Source: Tenrec ecaudatus (lineage: Eukaryota > Chordata > Mammalia > Afrosoricida > Tenrecidae). Taken from it: DNA of 64,000 nt. The stretch is taken from NCBI RefSeq assembly GCF_050624435.1, contig NC_134546.1, positions 78,905,700 to 78,969,699 on the forward strand, given 5' to 3'. Below are positions 21,385-33,056 of the stretch, piece by piece (position 1 is the stretch's first letter; the number at the start of each line of letters is the position of its first letter). The notes beneath the pieces are model-generated. The model was not told where the DNA came from. It saw nothing but the letters and a program-made list of their open reading frames with translations, and searched no databases. The translations under genes were made by a program, and so were the position numbers.

Positions 21385-21690
21385 ATGTCCAGGGCAAAGT
21401 GCAGCTGGTAGAGCCTGGGGGTGACTTGAGGCAGATGAGGGCCTCTCTCAGAATCTTCTGAGCTGTCTTTGCACTCTCCAGCATCAATGATGACATGGAT
21501 TGTATTCGCCAGTGCCAGTGAAAGGCCTGCAATGCCTCTCAGTTACTGATACTAAATCTTACATACACTTGATGCATAGCTGAATTGCAGTCCCCAGAAA
21601 CAATGACAAGAACCTACCCCATATTCAAATTATCAGGCTCAAAGTCAAGGACAAACCTTGAATCACAGTAAAGGGAATCATTAAGCTCAG
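21385..21690 (+). pseudogene. IGHV: Psi-V3a: IGHV3-like pseudogene (unit 1)
   Basis: The leader position near 21268 retains TTGGAGTTTACTGGCTTG, but its start codon is gone. The V exon follows a TTGCAG acceptor. FR1 is readable as VQLVEPGGDLRQ, but the first cysteine is lost to TTCTGA (stop) and FR2 carries another stop. Only traces of FR3 remain (ACAATGACAAGAACC, then GGACAAAC), and I see no RSS. By position it is the unit-1 counterpart of the intact V3 gene. Its upstream flank, however, matches Psi-V3f of unit 3 rather than V3. Confidence 0.75.
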
Positions 21691-21699
21691 TCTATCCTT

Positions 21700-22830
21700 C
21701 AGAATCTGCAGCCCATGATAGTCCAGGAAACATACTAACTTTTTGTGAAAATTCAGGATTCGGGGAGAGCTCTAGGGCCAAATGGGATCATTCAGTTCTT
21801 CATGCCAGGTGTTGTATCTTCACCTTCACAGCCCCACAGAATGGCGGCCACTCTTTCTGGCTTCACCCAGAGAGTCCACATTTGTCCTGTTAATTAGCTC
21901 ATCCTCCTACTGGTGGCTTTGCTAGTAATTTGTTGTTTGATACCGGTAACATTCCAAGTATCCATTGACACACAATCTTAAGTGGGGAATTTCAGATAGT
22001 TTGGGATAAGATCCTGTATAAAATGCAGGGTTAGGTGTGAATAAATTTATTAATGATGACTATGTGTATAATACATGTCTTCCTGTGTCAAAGGTAATTT
22101 TTTTTAGTGTTACATGTACTCTTTCCACACAAGAACGACTCTAGAGTAGATGTAGGAGTGTAGTTGTCAATGAATAGCTCTTCCTTCTTAGTGACTTACA
22201 ATAGCCATTCCTACTTACAGCACACTTTTGAATGGGAGCCACTTTTGGCTGAATTCAATGAGATTACTAGATTTAACTGGCCTTCAAACATTTAAATATC
22301 TAATAATTTTCCATAATCTATTGCAGAAGAGAAAATGTGTATCTGATATTTTAAGTATTCTTGGTCTTGTTCAGAGTGTAAATCCGTGAGAGTAAAGGAT
22401 CACTTCCTTTATTCCTAAAGTCATCCTCAATCTTGTCATGTCTCCTTCCTCAACCATCTTCTTCATCACTTTCTGTGGCCTGGAAGAACAGGAGCTTGGT
22501 CTTGGAAAATGGAGAAATCACGGAAGGGAATGTGTTCTCTGAGGAAGCAGCCAACGTACTCATCCCAGATAGACCCATTTTAAACTTTATTACAAAGTTA
22601 CCACTCACATGCAAATCTCCACATAGTCCATCACATATAGGCTCCTGATGTATTTATTCAAATTTATGTCTTACTCACTCTGACTAATATACCTGGAATA
22701 ATAGGCCTCGTTCCCAATATGTCAGTTTCTTCTTCTTGGGGGCAACTCTCAGAGGTGAAACGTTCAGGGATTGAAACATGAGGTTTTGTGACTGCTTTAT
22801 CTGTGAACATGGTTCATTCTCTCCAGGAGC
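21700..22830. other. Duplicated intergenic flank
   Basis: Non-coding sequence collinear with 38300-39430 (for example CATTCAGTTCTTCATG, AATGGGAGCCACTT and TGGCCTGGAAGAACAGG type words). No gene. The short open frame near 22433 is not conserved as coding in the paralogue. Confidence 0.6.
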
Positions 22831-22835
22831 AGAAT

Positions 22836-23433
22836 ATACAAATAGAGGCCCTCCTGCTGATAAAACCACCCCAATCCCAACAATACATTTCTTGGGGAAG
22901 ATCCTCAGTACCATAATCTACAAGTGTCCCCATTCTGAAATTTGTATGAACACAGAATCATCATGGAGTCTGTACTAAGCTGGGTTTTTCAGGCAGCTAT
23001 TTTAATAAGGAATGTTATTGAGAACAATGTGTGTGAGTGGGTATGAGTGGCAGGGATTTGACATGTGTGATGGTTTTCATGCCCGTCATATACTGTTTGC
23101 AAATGTCAACTGTAATGAGCAACTGGTTGAGTCTGAAGGAGACTTGAGGGAGCATAAGACATCTTTGAGATTCTACTGTGCAAACTCTGGGTTCACTTTT
23201 CGTAGCTCTTCCATGACCTGTATCAGTCATGTTACAGGCCTGCAGTGGGTCTTATTAGTACTGTTGATATCCCATATTATACAGATTCCATGAAAGCTGG
23301 TTTACCATCTCCAGAGATATTGCCAAGAACACACTGTATCAGTGAAAGGACAATCTAAAAGTGAATCACACGTCCATGCATAATGGTGGGGAAGACACAC
23401 GGAGAGAAGTCAGAGTGAGTACAGACACAAACC
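22836..23433 (+). pseudogene. IGHV: Psi-V3b: IGHV3-like pseudogene with promoter, leader and RSS traces (unit 1)
   Basis: ATACAAAT at 22836-22843 is a one-base variant of the octamer. The leader ATG at 22963 reads MESVLSWVFQAAIL, a typical IGHV3 leader, but the donor GT is lost (AAGGAATG). The acceptor is TGCAAA instead of TGCAGG. The V exon (about 23103-23395) shows QLVESEGDLRE, a GFTFRSS-like CDR1 and TISRDIAKNTLYQ, with stops. The RSS is CACACGG (23396-23402), a 22-bp spacer, then ACACAAACC (23425-23433). Paralogue of 45771-46250. Confidence 0.8.
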
Positions 23434-23739
23434 TCCTATGCAGGGAGGGAGCAGTGTTGCAGGCTCTGTGAGGGCATGAAAAGAAGAAAGGGTTCTGACT
23501 CAGGAGCATCTGGAGAAGGAGTTTCTAGTCTGGGTTTCTATTGTGATCCAGGGTTCCTCATCTCACAGTTCCCCCCTAGGAATTTGTGGGTTTTTTTATG
23601 ATTCAGTGCCTACCCTTAATATCTGTGAATTCAAAGTTGTATTGTTTCGTAAAGAAAACATCCTTAGAGAGAGAAAAACAGCCAACAAAAATGAACTTGT
23701 TCAATAGGGAGTAGAAATTTGCCAGAGGTGATCAGCATA

Positions 23740-24278
23740 TATTTTGAGAAGGTCAGTGTTACTCTTGGTGGACTGGAGAAACAAATTCATAGACACTCCT
23801 ATGTGTATAGGAAAAAGCTTTACATGAAAAGCAATGGTATATTGAGAAAGCATACCAGTCCAGTCCAGATCAAGCCTATAAGTCCAATATTAGCCCATAC
23901 GGCTGATACCACTCTGTAAATTCCTCTTCAGACTAATGCAACACATGATGCAATGCTGAATGCAAGAAGATCACAGGCTAGTGGGTGGAAAGTCTTGTGG
24001 ATCCAGTGGCCTTCGCAGCATCTTAGTGCTGGCGTGGGTCTCCACATGGCTCCTCCAGCTCCAAGCTTCTGGCTGCCATTAGGATAGGTCCATGTGGCTT
24101 GTCAACAGCAATGTCTCACAGGGAGAGAGTGTTTCTGGCCTTCAGTGAGCTATTTATCTCCTTCACACCTCCAAATGAGGTCATTAAGGTGTGACCTGAT
24201 TGACAGGCTAAACTCCACCCCTTCGCAAGTTCACAGGAGATCATGTAACTGCCACAGTCAGAATATCTTTCAGGCAGA
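23740..24278 (-). mobile_element. Family A repeat, antisense
   Basis: Antisense copy from TGTTACTCTTGGTGGACTGG through TTACATGAAAAGCAATGG, AGTCCAATATTAGCCCATAC and GTGGATCCAGTGGC to CATGTAACTGCCACA. Shared with unit 2 (46556-47058), so the insertion predates the duplication. Confidence 0.7.
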
Positions 24279-24279
24279 C

Positions 24280-24480
24280 TCAGTGGAGTGCCTGGGTAGT
24301 GCTAACTGTTAAGGGCTCAACTAATGACTGTAAAGTTGGCGGTTTGAAACTTGCTGTCATTGATTCAAGTACAATATATTGTAAAAAGTTGCTTTTCACC
24401 CAAACTAAAATTTTGTTGACATTGATCAGTTCCAACTCATAGTAAACCTTGAGGGCAGACTAGAACTGTTCCTATATGAT
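24280..24480 (+). mobile_element. AfroSINE-like element
   Basis: GGGTAGTGCTAACTGTTAAG, GGCGGTTTGAAACTTG, GTTGACATTGATCAGTTCC and ACTCATAGTAAACCTTGAGG follow the SINE head-to-tail order, with an altered body. Shared with 47066-47285 in unit 2. Confidence 0.55.
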
Positions 24481-24515
24481 TTCCAAACCTGTATTTCCTT
24501 ATAAGATTATTCTAG

Positions 24516-24905
24516 CACAAAGGGACAATTGACACAGCAGCCAAGTTCATTTTGACTGCGGTTGACACAGTTGGAGTGGTATCTCCGGAGCCGGCATTGG
24601 GACTGGGTTTGGGAACCTCATCCTGGGTTATGCCAGGAACCCTTCTCTGAAGCAGCGACTCTTCTCCTAAGCCATCCTGGGCTTTGCCTCCTCGAAGGCC
24701 CTCGGGCTTTTCTGCCTGATGGTGACCTTCTTCATCTTTTTGCCATGTGAGGGAGCCATCTCCACCCTCCATATTTCTTTGTCCCACGTCTGTATGCCCA
24801 ATATATTCCTTTCCCTGCACCTCCCTGGGAAGCCTGGGGAAAATAATTGGCTCAGGGTTTGACAGAGGAATGACAACTAAATACTGTATTAATAAAGATG
24901 TTTCT
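24516..24905 (+). pseudogene. ATP5MC2: ATP5MC2-like processed pseudogene, 5'-truncated (unit 1)
   Basis: 3' half of an ATP synthase membrane subunit c cDNA copy. It corresponds to the c-subunit hairpin region, with GGTTATGCCAGGAACCC and TTCTGCCTGATGGTGACC, then the 3' UTR and tandem AATAAA-type sequence near 24890. Stops and frameshifts are present (CTCCTAAGCC in the loop). Compared with the unit-2 copy (47838-48485), the 5' half is missing. The junction at about 24515 fuses the SINE flank directly to the pseudogene, consistent with a ~800-bp deletion. Confidence 0.85.
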
Positions 24906-24949
24906 TTTTTTTTAAGTGGGGGGGCATACAGTCATTATCACTATCAATT

Positions 24950-25270
24950 AAAATGTTTTCTTCCTCCATGTTCATATCATTACATTTTTATTGTGGCAAA
25001 ATGTACACAGCAAGTTATTCTCCAATTCAACCACTATTACATGTACAATTGAGTGTTTTTTATTATACTCTTCATGTTTACAACCATTATTAATATCCTT
25101 TACAAAATTATCCCGCCACCATTAATATAAACTGAATATCCCCTAAGCAACAACCCTTTCTCCTTCACCCATAGTAACCATTGGTCAACTTTTGTTTCTT
25201 TTTTACGAAGTTTTCAAAATAGATGTATATAATATTCACATATCACATATTCACACAGTTAAATAACTTT
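24950..25270 (-). mobile_element. Old L1M-type 3' end, antisense (unit 1)
   Basis: TTGTGGCAAAATGTACACAG, TCTCCAATTCAACCACTATT, CCCTAAGCAACAACCC and GTAACCATTGG are characteristic of ancient mammalian L1 3' UTRs in antisense. Shared with 48530-48860. Confidence 0.65.
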
Positions 25271-25508
25271 TAAAGTGTTGTAATATATATGTATATATAC
25301 ACATATATCATAACAAATTCTTATGTTCCTTCCCACACTCATTATTTGCTCCCCAAATTTTCTCACCCTTCCTACTCCTCTACTCCCCAAATGCCCCATA
25401 CACCAGTGCATCAGTTATTGTCTCTACGAATCCACACCTTCTGTGCTTTACAAACATGGAAACCCAATAGAAACAATAAAAACAAAACCAAAATAAAACA
25501 GCAAGAAG

Positions 25509-26226
25509 CCATGGGTAATCGTGAAGGGCAGAGGAGGCCAGGACTCAAACAACAAAGGCGGGGGTGGGGGGTGGGAATCACATCACCGTGAATGAGGGGG
25601 AGTGTGTGATGGGGACCCAATGCCCATCTGTAGACAGCTGGACATCCTTTCCAAACGAGTAGTGGGGAGGAGACGAGTCACTCAGGGTTCAGTGTGGCAA
25701 CAATGAAACTCAAAACCTTCCTCTAGTTCCTGAACGCCTCCTCCCTCCCAATATCATGACCCCAATTCTACCTTGCGGACCTGATTATACCAGAGGATGT
25801 ACAGTGGTGTAGTAGGGATCTGGAGACACAGGGAATCTAGGGCGAATGAACCTCTCAACACCAGCAGTAAGAGTGGCGACACCGGGAGGGAAGGGGGTGT
25901 AGAAAGGGAGAACCGATCTTGGAGATCTATGTGTGACCTCCTCTCTTGGAGATGGGCAATGGGAGGATGGGTGAGGGGAAACACCGGGCAGTATAAGATA
26001 AGATATCATAATTATTTATAAACTATTAAGGGACCTGGGGGAAAGGGGGAGCTGGGAGGGAGGGGGAGAGGGAAAAAAGGGAAACCGAGCTGATTCCAGG
26101 AACCCAAGTGGAAGGTGAATTTTGCGAATGATGAGTGCAACGAATGTATAAGGGTGCTTTGCTCAATTGATGTATGTATGGATTGTGATAAGAGTAGTAT
26201 GAGCCCCAATAAAATATTTTTATTAA
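25509..26226 (+). mobile_element. Family L insertion, unit-1 specific, with 14-bp TSD
   Basis: Flanked by AAAACAGCAAGAAG on both sides (25495-25508 and 26227-26240). Unit 2 has a single uninterrupted copy of this 14-mer at 49106-49119, i.e. the empty site. The body runs from the GGGACCCAATGCCCATC region to GATTGTGATAAGAG and CCCCAATAAAATAT, with a single 3' tail. The insertion postdates the duplication. Confidence 0.85.
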
Positions 26227-26399
26227 AAAACAGCAAGAAGAAAATAAAAATATAAAGATAAAAATGAAAATAAAGAATAAGAAAGGAAAGACTACCATCA
26301 ATATTTTAAAGTTCAACAAAAAAGTAATTCTGTCATGGAACAAGTGAGAAATACTTTACCTTAGAGCAAATTCAGGTTGGATCGAAAGGTAGGTCAATT

Positions 26400-26900
26400 G
26401 ACCAATTATCATATTATGCCATAGTCCGATCCACCATGATCAAGTTCACAATCATCTCTGTCTGATAGTAAAGCTTTTCAAGAGGATCTGCCAGAGGTTT
26501 AATATGACTAGATATTCTTCAGATGGATTTTGAGTTCTCACTGTCCACTTAGCCTTCAACAAATTGGATGTTCATAATTTGAGCTCTGAAACTTTTTCCT
26601 TCATCACATTTGAATTTAATTGTCACTATCTTTGGGTCACATATGCTGGTGTGCTTCTTCATTGTGGACTTCCTTGACACCTCACTTAGATGGCTGCTTG
26701 TTTGAAGACAAGCCTTTAAGACCCCACATCACTGATAGCCTGGCACCATCTGCTTTCTGCACCACACTTTGCTTTAATGCCCTTATCTTCATTGATTTTT
26801 CAATGAAAGTAAGTATTGAGCAGAGCCATGTTAAGATTCCGTACACAGAATATGATCACCTGGAGGATGGATCTAACTAAATCTTGTCATAAACCATGGG
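26400..26900 (-). mobile_element. Older family L-related 3' UTR segment, antisense (both units)
   Basis: GCTGGTGTGCTTCTTC, TAGATGGCTGCTTGTTTGAA, CCTTTAAGACCCCACA and GCCTGGCACCATCTGCTTTC are divergent versions of family L words. Shared with unit 2 (49270-49750), so it is older than the unit-specific copies. Confidence 0.5.
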
Positions 26901-26949
26901 CACCTCTACCTAGTGCCTGGTAAGTGAACATGTGAAACTCCACATGTAT

Positions 26950-27455
26950 TACTCTGGGTGGACTAGAGAAACAAATTCATAGGCATTCATATGTGTATAA
27001 GAGAGAACTTTATATCAAAGAGCAATTATACATTAAGAAAGCATACCAGCCCAGTCCAATTCAAGTTCCTAAGTCTGATATTAGCCCATATATCTAATAT
27101 CAGTCTACAAATTTCTATTCAGACTCATGCAACATATGCAATGATGCCGAATGCAGGAAGGCCACATGCCAGTGAGTGGAAATTCTTGTGGATCTAGTGG
27201 AGGTGGAAACATCTCAACGCTATCAGGGGTTTCCATATGGCTCCTTCAGCTCCAGGGCTCTAGTGTAGCTCCATGTGTCTTGTTCACAGGAATGTCTCAC
27301 AGGGCATGAGCCTGTGTCCTGCCTCCAGTGAGCTATGTATCTCCTCAGCGCCTCCAAATGATATCATCAAACAGCACCCGGATTGACAGACTACACTCCA
27401 CCCCTTCACTCTTAAGTCTCAAAGTGACAACAGATTATGCAACTATCACAACAAC
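26950..27455 (-). mobile_element. Family A repeat, antisense, absent from unit 2
   Basis: Begins TGTATTACTCTGGGTGGACT and ends GCAACTATCACA, i.e. TG...CA termini. The paralogous site in unit 2 (around 49803-49815, CTCCACAACCACCGAGG) lacks it. This is the best evidence in the window that family A is a discrete mobile element. Confidence 0.75.
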
Positions 27456-27809
27456 CATGTAGGCAGATGAAAAGGAGGACAAGAAAAGAGAAGTAGGTGC
27501 CTTCTCTATTTGTTTTGTACTCTACTTTTATTTGTATCTTTATGTTATTATTAGTTTTCTTTATGTTTCATTTTAACTTTGTTTTTAATTGTTTTTATTA
27601 TTGTCTCCCTCTTTGGAAGCAAAGAAGTGGATGCATAGGGACAATAACTGAGATAATGGTTTATAAGGAAGGAGGAGGGGAATTGGGGGGTAATCAGTGG
27701 ATCTGTGAGGCAGGAGGGAGCATTAAGCTTATTATGATGATGGATATACAACTCTTTTTTTAGAAGTGTTTTAAGTATGGAAAAGTGAATGCTATGTCAG
27801 GAACATTAT

Positions 27810-27811
27810 GA

Positions 27812-27863
<52 letters not shown>

Positions 27864-27875
27864 GAAAGAAAGAAA
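27810..27875. repeat. (GAAA)n microsatellite
   Basis: About 16 GAAA units with a single GAGAAA interruption. Unit 2 has only a short A-rich stretch at the corresponding place (50150-50170), so it expanded after duplication. Confidence 0.9.
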
Positions 27876-28696
27876 CCAAACTTGATCTACGGTTACCAAG
27901 TGTGAAGGGGAAAGATTTTTTGCTTAGGTGGCAGTGAATTAATTTTAATGGTGGTGGAACAATATGCAGGGGCATAAAAATAATGGTTGTACAACATGAA
28001 AAGTATACTAAATGGCACTGAATTACAGATGTAGAAGTTGTTGAACTGGTGATAGTTTTGTTGCATACATTTTTGCAAGTATGTGAAATATTTTACATGA
28101 ATAATGATTATGGAGGGGAGAAATTGTTCTATAATTGACTGTGGTAAAAATTGTACAACTCTTCTTGATATTGTTGAAGTATTGAATTATATGACAAGTG
28201 GAAAGTGACAATAAAAGTTTTCTTAATATTTAAGAGAAGTGGATGCTCATAAATGTTCATCATTTTACCTTCCATTTTAAACCTACAGCCTGCACATCTC
28301 ATGGGTTACCCTTGACCTAAGGTTAGAACTGGGCTGCCCAGAGAGAAAGTGGAACATGCCTACGAAAATAGTATCCCCAGGATTTCCCTTCATTATGGCT
28401 CACACCTCAGGCCAACTGCCTGCATTTCTACAAATCTACACATGGTTTTCAGAAAGGACTTGTTTGTCCACAGTCAGTGCAAATGATGAAGGGTAAAGAT
28501 TGATCTCACGGAACACAGGTCAGGAAAATCCCCTCTAGAGGCCATTACTCAGCTGCTCCTACTCAGAGCCGTCCTCCTTCTGCTTCCACAAGCACAGCAC
28601 ACGTGAACCACCTGCAGTAAAATGTGGCAGCAGAGCTCCAAGTCACACATGAAAGTCAGGTATCTTAGGCCTTCATCCTTACCATGTTGATCAGAG

Positions 28697-29134
28697 ATGC
28701 CTGTGAAAGTGACACTCTTCTGGATCCTTCTTGGTGACACAAATGTCCTACCCTGTGAGCACCTTCATGTCAAAAGCAGTGCTTTTCATCTTAGAATGGT
28801 TTTTAATTGGATTTCCCCCATATTCCTAGGTGTGATCGTGCAGGTAGAGCTGCTACAGACCAGTCATGAGTTGGGAAAGTTATGTGCTATGTCTCAAAGA
28901 GCTATGTCTAACATGCAAATATCAAGTGTCTAGATCTAAAAGACTCTGGGAAAAACAACCTGTGTTAGGTGGCACGGAAGCCTTGTGATGAGAGTCGTAG
29001 CAACCACTCGGTCTTCACATATTGATGAATTGCAACCATGATAGCTCAGCCAGCTGCGTGTGTTTTAACTGAACAATCTGAAACCTGAGGACACTGACAT
29101 GTAAAATGTAGGAAATGTACCAGGAGACACAATG
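28697..29134 (+). pseudogene. IGHV: Psi-Vx1: IGHV relic of uncertain clan (unit 1)
   Basis: The leader ATG at 28697 opens a 58-nt exon (MPVKVTLFWILLG start) ending at a good donor, GTGAGC (28755). An ATTCCTAG acceptor precedes the second exon at 28830. The splice phase matches IGHV genes, giving a mature start QVELLQTSHELGK. The middle is unrecognisable. CTGAAACCTGAGGACACTG (29079-29097) is an FR3 end, but the following codons contain a stop and the cysteine is lost. CACAATG (29128-29134) may be the heptamer. Paralogue of 50933-51368. Clan I is possible but not provable by eye. Confidence 0.6.
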
Positions 29135-29726
29135 AAGGCTAAATCGTCAAACATCTCAAGCATCACAACACTAATTGGGCATCAGAGGGAGCTCAGGGTA
29201 CATGGAACACAGTCTTTTCCACAGGAGCAGGTGCAGGTGATGCCAAGTGTTTGTTTGCACTTGTGTCTGGAGTTTCCCAATTCACTCACGTGAAGAACCT
29301 CTTCAAGGACACTTCAGCAACTACAGTTCTCCATGTCTCTTATTTTCTTGAAGGGAAGATCCTAAACATTAAAAGCCCATGTTATTCCTGAGAAGACAGG
29401 GGAGAAAGAAATTACACTTGGTACACGTTGAAATCAATCCCAGAAGGAGTGGTAGTCTCTCTATGCTGTTAAATTCTGACTTCCATGTTCTTCTCTCAAC
29501 ACAGTTTCTCTCTATCCCAATCCTTTTTTTACAAATTACTGTAAGTTGAAACTGTATGTGTGTGAATCCCAGCCCAAATATATCCTGTGAAGAGAAAACA
29601 AAACCAAACCTGATTTGACCATTTCTGAAATAATTGACCATTGTATATTATATTGAAACTTGGAGAAACTGACATTTTGAGATTCTTAATAAAGCATCAA
29701 AGTGTCTCATAGTCATTATAAATCAT

Positions 29727-31667
29727 ATAATGGGGCTGACCACAATCCCAACTATATGGACTCTCCTCCTCCCTCCCCACCCGAAGAAGGCACTTCAAAG
29801 GACAGCACTGAAGCTAAAGCTTTGGGAGAGGGGCATGTCTGATTAGAGCTCAGAGGAGAGGCAAAAGGGATAGGAGAGTGAACACATCCTGACCCACCAA
29901 TCCCCGAGGATGATATAGCTGCTCAAAGCAGACAATGCACAGAGAGGACAACAGGGCTGGTCCCACCAGAAGGCACGATGTCCCTAATTAAACCATATCG
30001 GTACGGGGGACAACACTGAAAACTGAGTGTGGGACTTGTGTCTGATCTGCCCCATGACATTGGGGCAAGACACTAAGGGCATGCAACAGCAAGGGAATCA
30101 AAGCAATGAAGTCTCCGGGGAACACCAAAATTAGACTTTGGGGACAGAGTGTGACATAGCACCCCTTCAAACTAGACTGGAAACATTCCTAAAAGTAAAA
30201 AAAAAAAAAAAAAAGAGCTGGACCTCTTTATAGGATTTTCCTGTTTTTGTCATTTGCTATCTTTTTGTTGTTATTTTTGTTTGGTTGGTTTTGTCTTTCT
30301 TTGTTGTTTTATTTGGCTTTGCCTTGTTTTTGTGCTTATTAATGTCTCTGCATATCCATCTAAATTAAAGATGGGATAAATAATTCAGAGAAGGAAAAAA
30401 CAGGACCAGTGGTTCTGGGGGGACACGGGAGAAGGAGAGGTTGGGAAAAAGAAGGGGAGGCCAACCAGCCCAAGGACAAGTGAACAACAAATGAACTAAA
30501 ATTGATAGAGAGAAGGCATAGGATGCCTAGTTGGGATTAATCAAGGGCAAAGTAAGAGCGAGAAATTACTGAAACCCAAATGAAGGCTGAACATGGTAGT
30601 GGGACAAGAGGAAAGTAAAAGGAAATAGAGGAAAAAACTAGGAGGCAAAGAGCATTTATAGAGGTCTAAATACAGATATGTACCTATGTAAATATATTTA
30701 TATGTAATGGTAGGGAAATAGAACTGTGCACTGATATTTATATGTTATGTATTGAGGTTGAAGATGGAAACTTGGCCTCAACTCAAGTACTCCCCAAACG
30801 CAGGAACACTTTGTTCTAATAACCTACCATTCTCTGATGATCACTTTCTTAACACAATGGTGGTAGACAAATTGGGTGCATAAGCAAATGTGGTGAAGAA
30901 AGCTAATGGTGTATGGCTATCAAAAGATATAGTGTCTGGGGTCTTAAAGCCTTGAAGAAAAACAAACAGCCATCTACCTGAGAAGAAAAAAAGCTCACAT
31001 GGAAGAAGCACACAAGTGTCCAAAGACCCAGAACAAAAAAAAAAATCATATCAATGTGAACGAAGAAGAGTGTGCAGTGGAGACCCAAAGCCTATCTCTA
31101 TACAATTGGACATCCCTTACAGAAGGGTCACAAAAAAGAGAAGAGCCAGTCAGGGAGCACTATAGCACTGATGAAACAAACAACTTTCCTTTAGTCCTTT
31201 AATGCTTCTCCCCCCACTATCATGACCTCAATTCTACCTACAAATCTGACTAGACCAGAACATGTACACTGCTACAAATAAGATCTTGCAACACAGGGAA
31301 TCCACGACAGATAAACCCCTCAGGACCAATAATGAGAATAGAGATACCAAGAGGGTAATGGGAAGGTGGGAGTAGAAAAGGGAAATTGATCACAAGGTTT
31401 GGCATATAACTCCCTCCCAGTGGGACAAACAACAGCAGCTAATGTAAGATATGACAACAATAATTTATAATTTATCAAGGTTCATGAGCTAGGAAGGTTA
31501 GGAGAGGGAGGGGAAAAATGAGGAGCTGATATCAAGGGATCAAGTAGAAAGAAAACACTTTGAACATGATGGTGACAGCATATGTACAAATGAGCTTGAC
31601 AATGGATGAATGCATGGATTGTGATAAAAGCTATAACGGCCCCCAATAAAAGTATTTTATAAAAAAG
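29727..31667 (+). mobile_element. Family L long 3' region, sense, ~1.9 kb, unit-1 specific
   Basis: Sense counterpart of the 4003-6050 copy. It starts at GGGGCTGACCACAATCCCAA, passes GGACAGCACTGAAGCT, a central A-run (30197-30215), GGTGCATAAGCAAATGTG, AGACCCAAAGCCTATC and GAATCCACGACAGATAA, and ends GGATTGTGATAAAAG, CCCCCAATAAAAG plus an A-rich tail. AAATCAT on both sides (29720-29726 and 31668-31674) may be a short TSD. Absent from unit 2 near 51950. Confidence 0.7.
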
Positions 31668-32204
31668 AAATCATTTGTATTGTAAAGCATAATACCTAGA
31701 TTTGGAGAGCACAATAAACTCCTCAAACACGGGAGAGTTCCTTCTAGTTTTTGGAAGATGCCCTGGAAATGTACCGATGTGTTACACAAATTCACAGACA
31801 GCATTGGCTTCTTTGGGAGATGTAGAGACCTTCAGTATCTATAGAACTTCTAAGTTTAAATCAGTACTTTAAATTCTTGGTATGCAAAAGCCTTGCGAAG
31901 GGAAGGCAAGCTTAATTCAAGGCAATACATACCTGCAGGGAAGGAGCGAGACTCAGGAGCCACTGTCATTTCCAGTTCAAGGGGACAATTAAGGGCAGGT
32001 TCAGAGGGAATTGAGGAAGCTTTTCCTTTTAGCATATGAATTTCCTTCTCCAAAGGATAATTAAAAACAGAATTAGACAAGGGAAGCTTGTGTCAGATTA
32101 AATATATATTTCTACGGGGAATATTTAACTGCATCAAGAACAGAATAAGCACCACACTTAAGGGGTAGGGAGGAGGGGGGCACATTTCAAGGAAGTGTCT
32201 CTAA

Positions 32205-32400
32205 CTGTCAATGCTTTCTCATAACAACCCTATAGGACAGAATAGGACTGCCCTTGTAGGCTTCTGAGTTTATAAACCTGCATGGGAGTAGAGAGCATTC
32301 TCTGACCTGCAGTCATTGGTGACTTAGAATGACTGATCTTGCATTAGCAGCCCACTGCATAATTAACCCCACACACAGGGCTCTCCAATATATCTAGAAC
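32205..32400 (-). mobile_element. AfroSINE-like element, antisense
   Basis: AACAACCCTATAGGACAGAA then TAGGACTGCCC is the antisense of the SINE tail (GGGCAG..CTGTCCTATAGGGT). It is followed by the antisense body and AGCAGCCCACTGCATAATTA. Shared with unit 2 (52470-52655). Confidence 0.7.
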
Positions 32401-32472
32401 ATTCTTATCTACTCTTGGAGTAACTCTCTTAGAAGTCATTCAACATCACTTATGACTACATAGGCAGAAGGT

Positions 32473-32480
32473 ATGCAAAT
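32473..32480 (+). promoter_or_regulatory. Consensus octamer of Psi-V3c
   Basis: ATGCAAAT, 118 bp upstream of the Psi-V3c leader ATG. Conserved in the paralogue at 52744-52751 even though both V exons are dead. Confidence 0.75.
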
Positions 32481-32597
32481 AGACCCCTCCCCTGCTGATG
32501 AAAACTATCCAATTCTCAACTCTGAAGCTCTTGGAGAGGTGCTCCAACTCTGGAATTCCCAGGTGACCCCATTCATTATTGAACACATTAAGTCACC

Positions 32598-33056
32598 ATG
32601 GAATCTCTATTGAGCTCAATTTTCCTTTTTGAAATTTCTAAAGGTGTTTTGATGGAGAGAAAGTGTGTATGAGGAGACATGAGTGAGAGGCAGTGAATAT
32701 GTTATGATTTTCATGATCAGGTTGTCTGTGTGTTTGCAGGTGTCCAGTGTGAGGTGGAGCTATGGAATCTGAGGGAGGCTTGAGGCAGCCTGAAGCTTCT
32801 CTGAGACTCTCCCCTGCAGTCTCTGCATTCACTGTCTGTATTTATAATATGCACAGGGTCTGCTTATCTGCTTAACCCCCTAAAAGGCGCAGCAGTGGGT
32901 TTCATATATTACTACTGTTGGTATGACAAGACATACAGACTCTCCGAAGAGCCAATTCACCATCTCCAGAGACAATGGTAAGAACATACTATAACTTCAA
33001 ATGGACAACCTCAAATTCAAGGACACAGTTTTGTATTTTTGTGCAAACGATGCAGA
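32598..33056 (+). pseudogene. IGHV: Psi-V3c: IGHV3-like pseudogene separated from its RSS by a repeat insertion (unit 1)
   Basis: The leader ATG at 32598 reads MESLLSSIFLFEISK with a weak donor. The V exon begins at 32740 after TTTGCAG (GTGTCCAGTGTGAGGTGGAG). FR1 has a stop after LREA and frameshifts follow. FR3 retains TTCACCATCTCCAGAGACAA and ends in ACAGTTTTGTATTTTTGTGC with the cysteine codon. At GATGCAGAG the V sequence is cut by a family A element. The RSS-like sequence reappears near 33918. The paralogue at 53008-53343 is uninterrupted. Confidence 0.85.
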
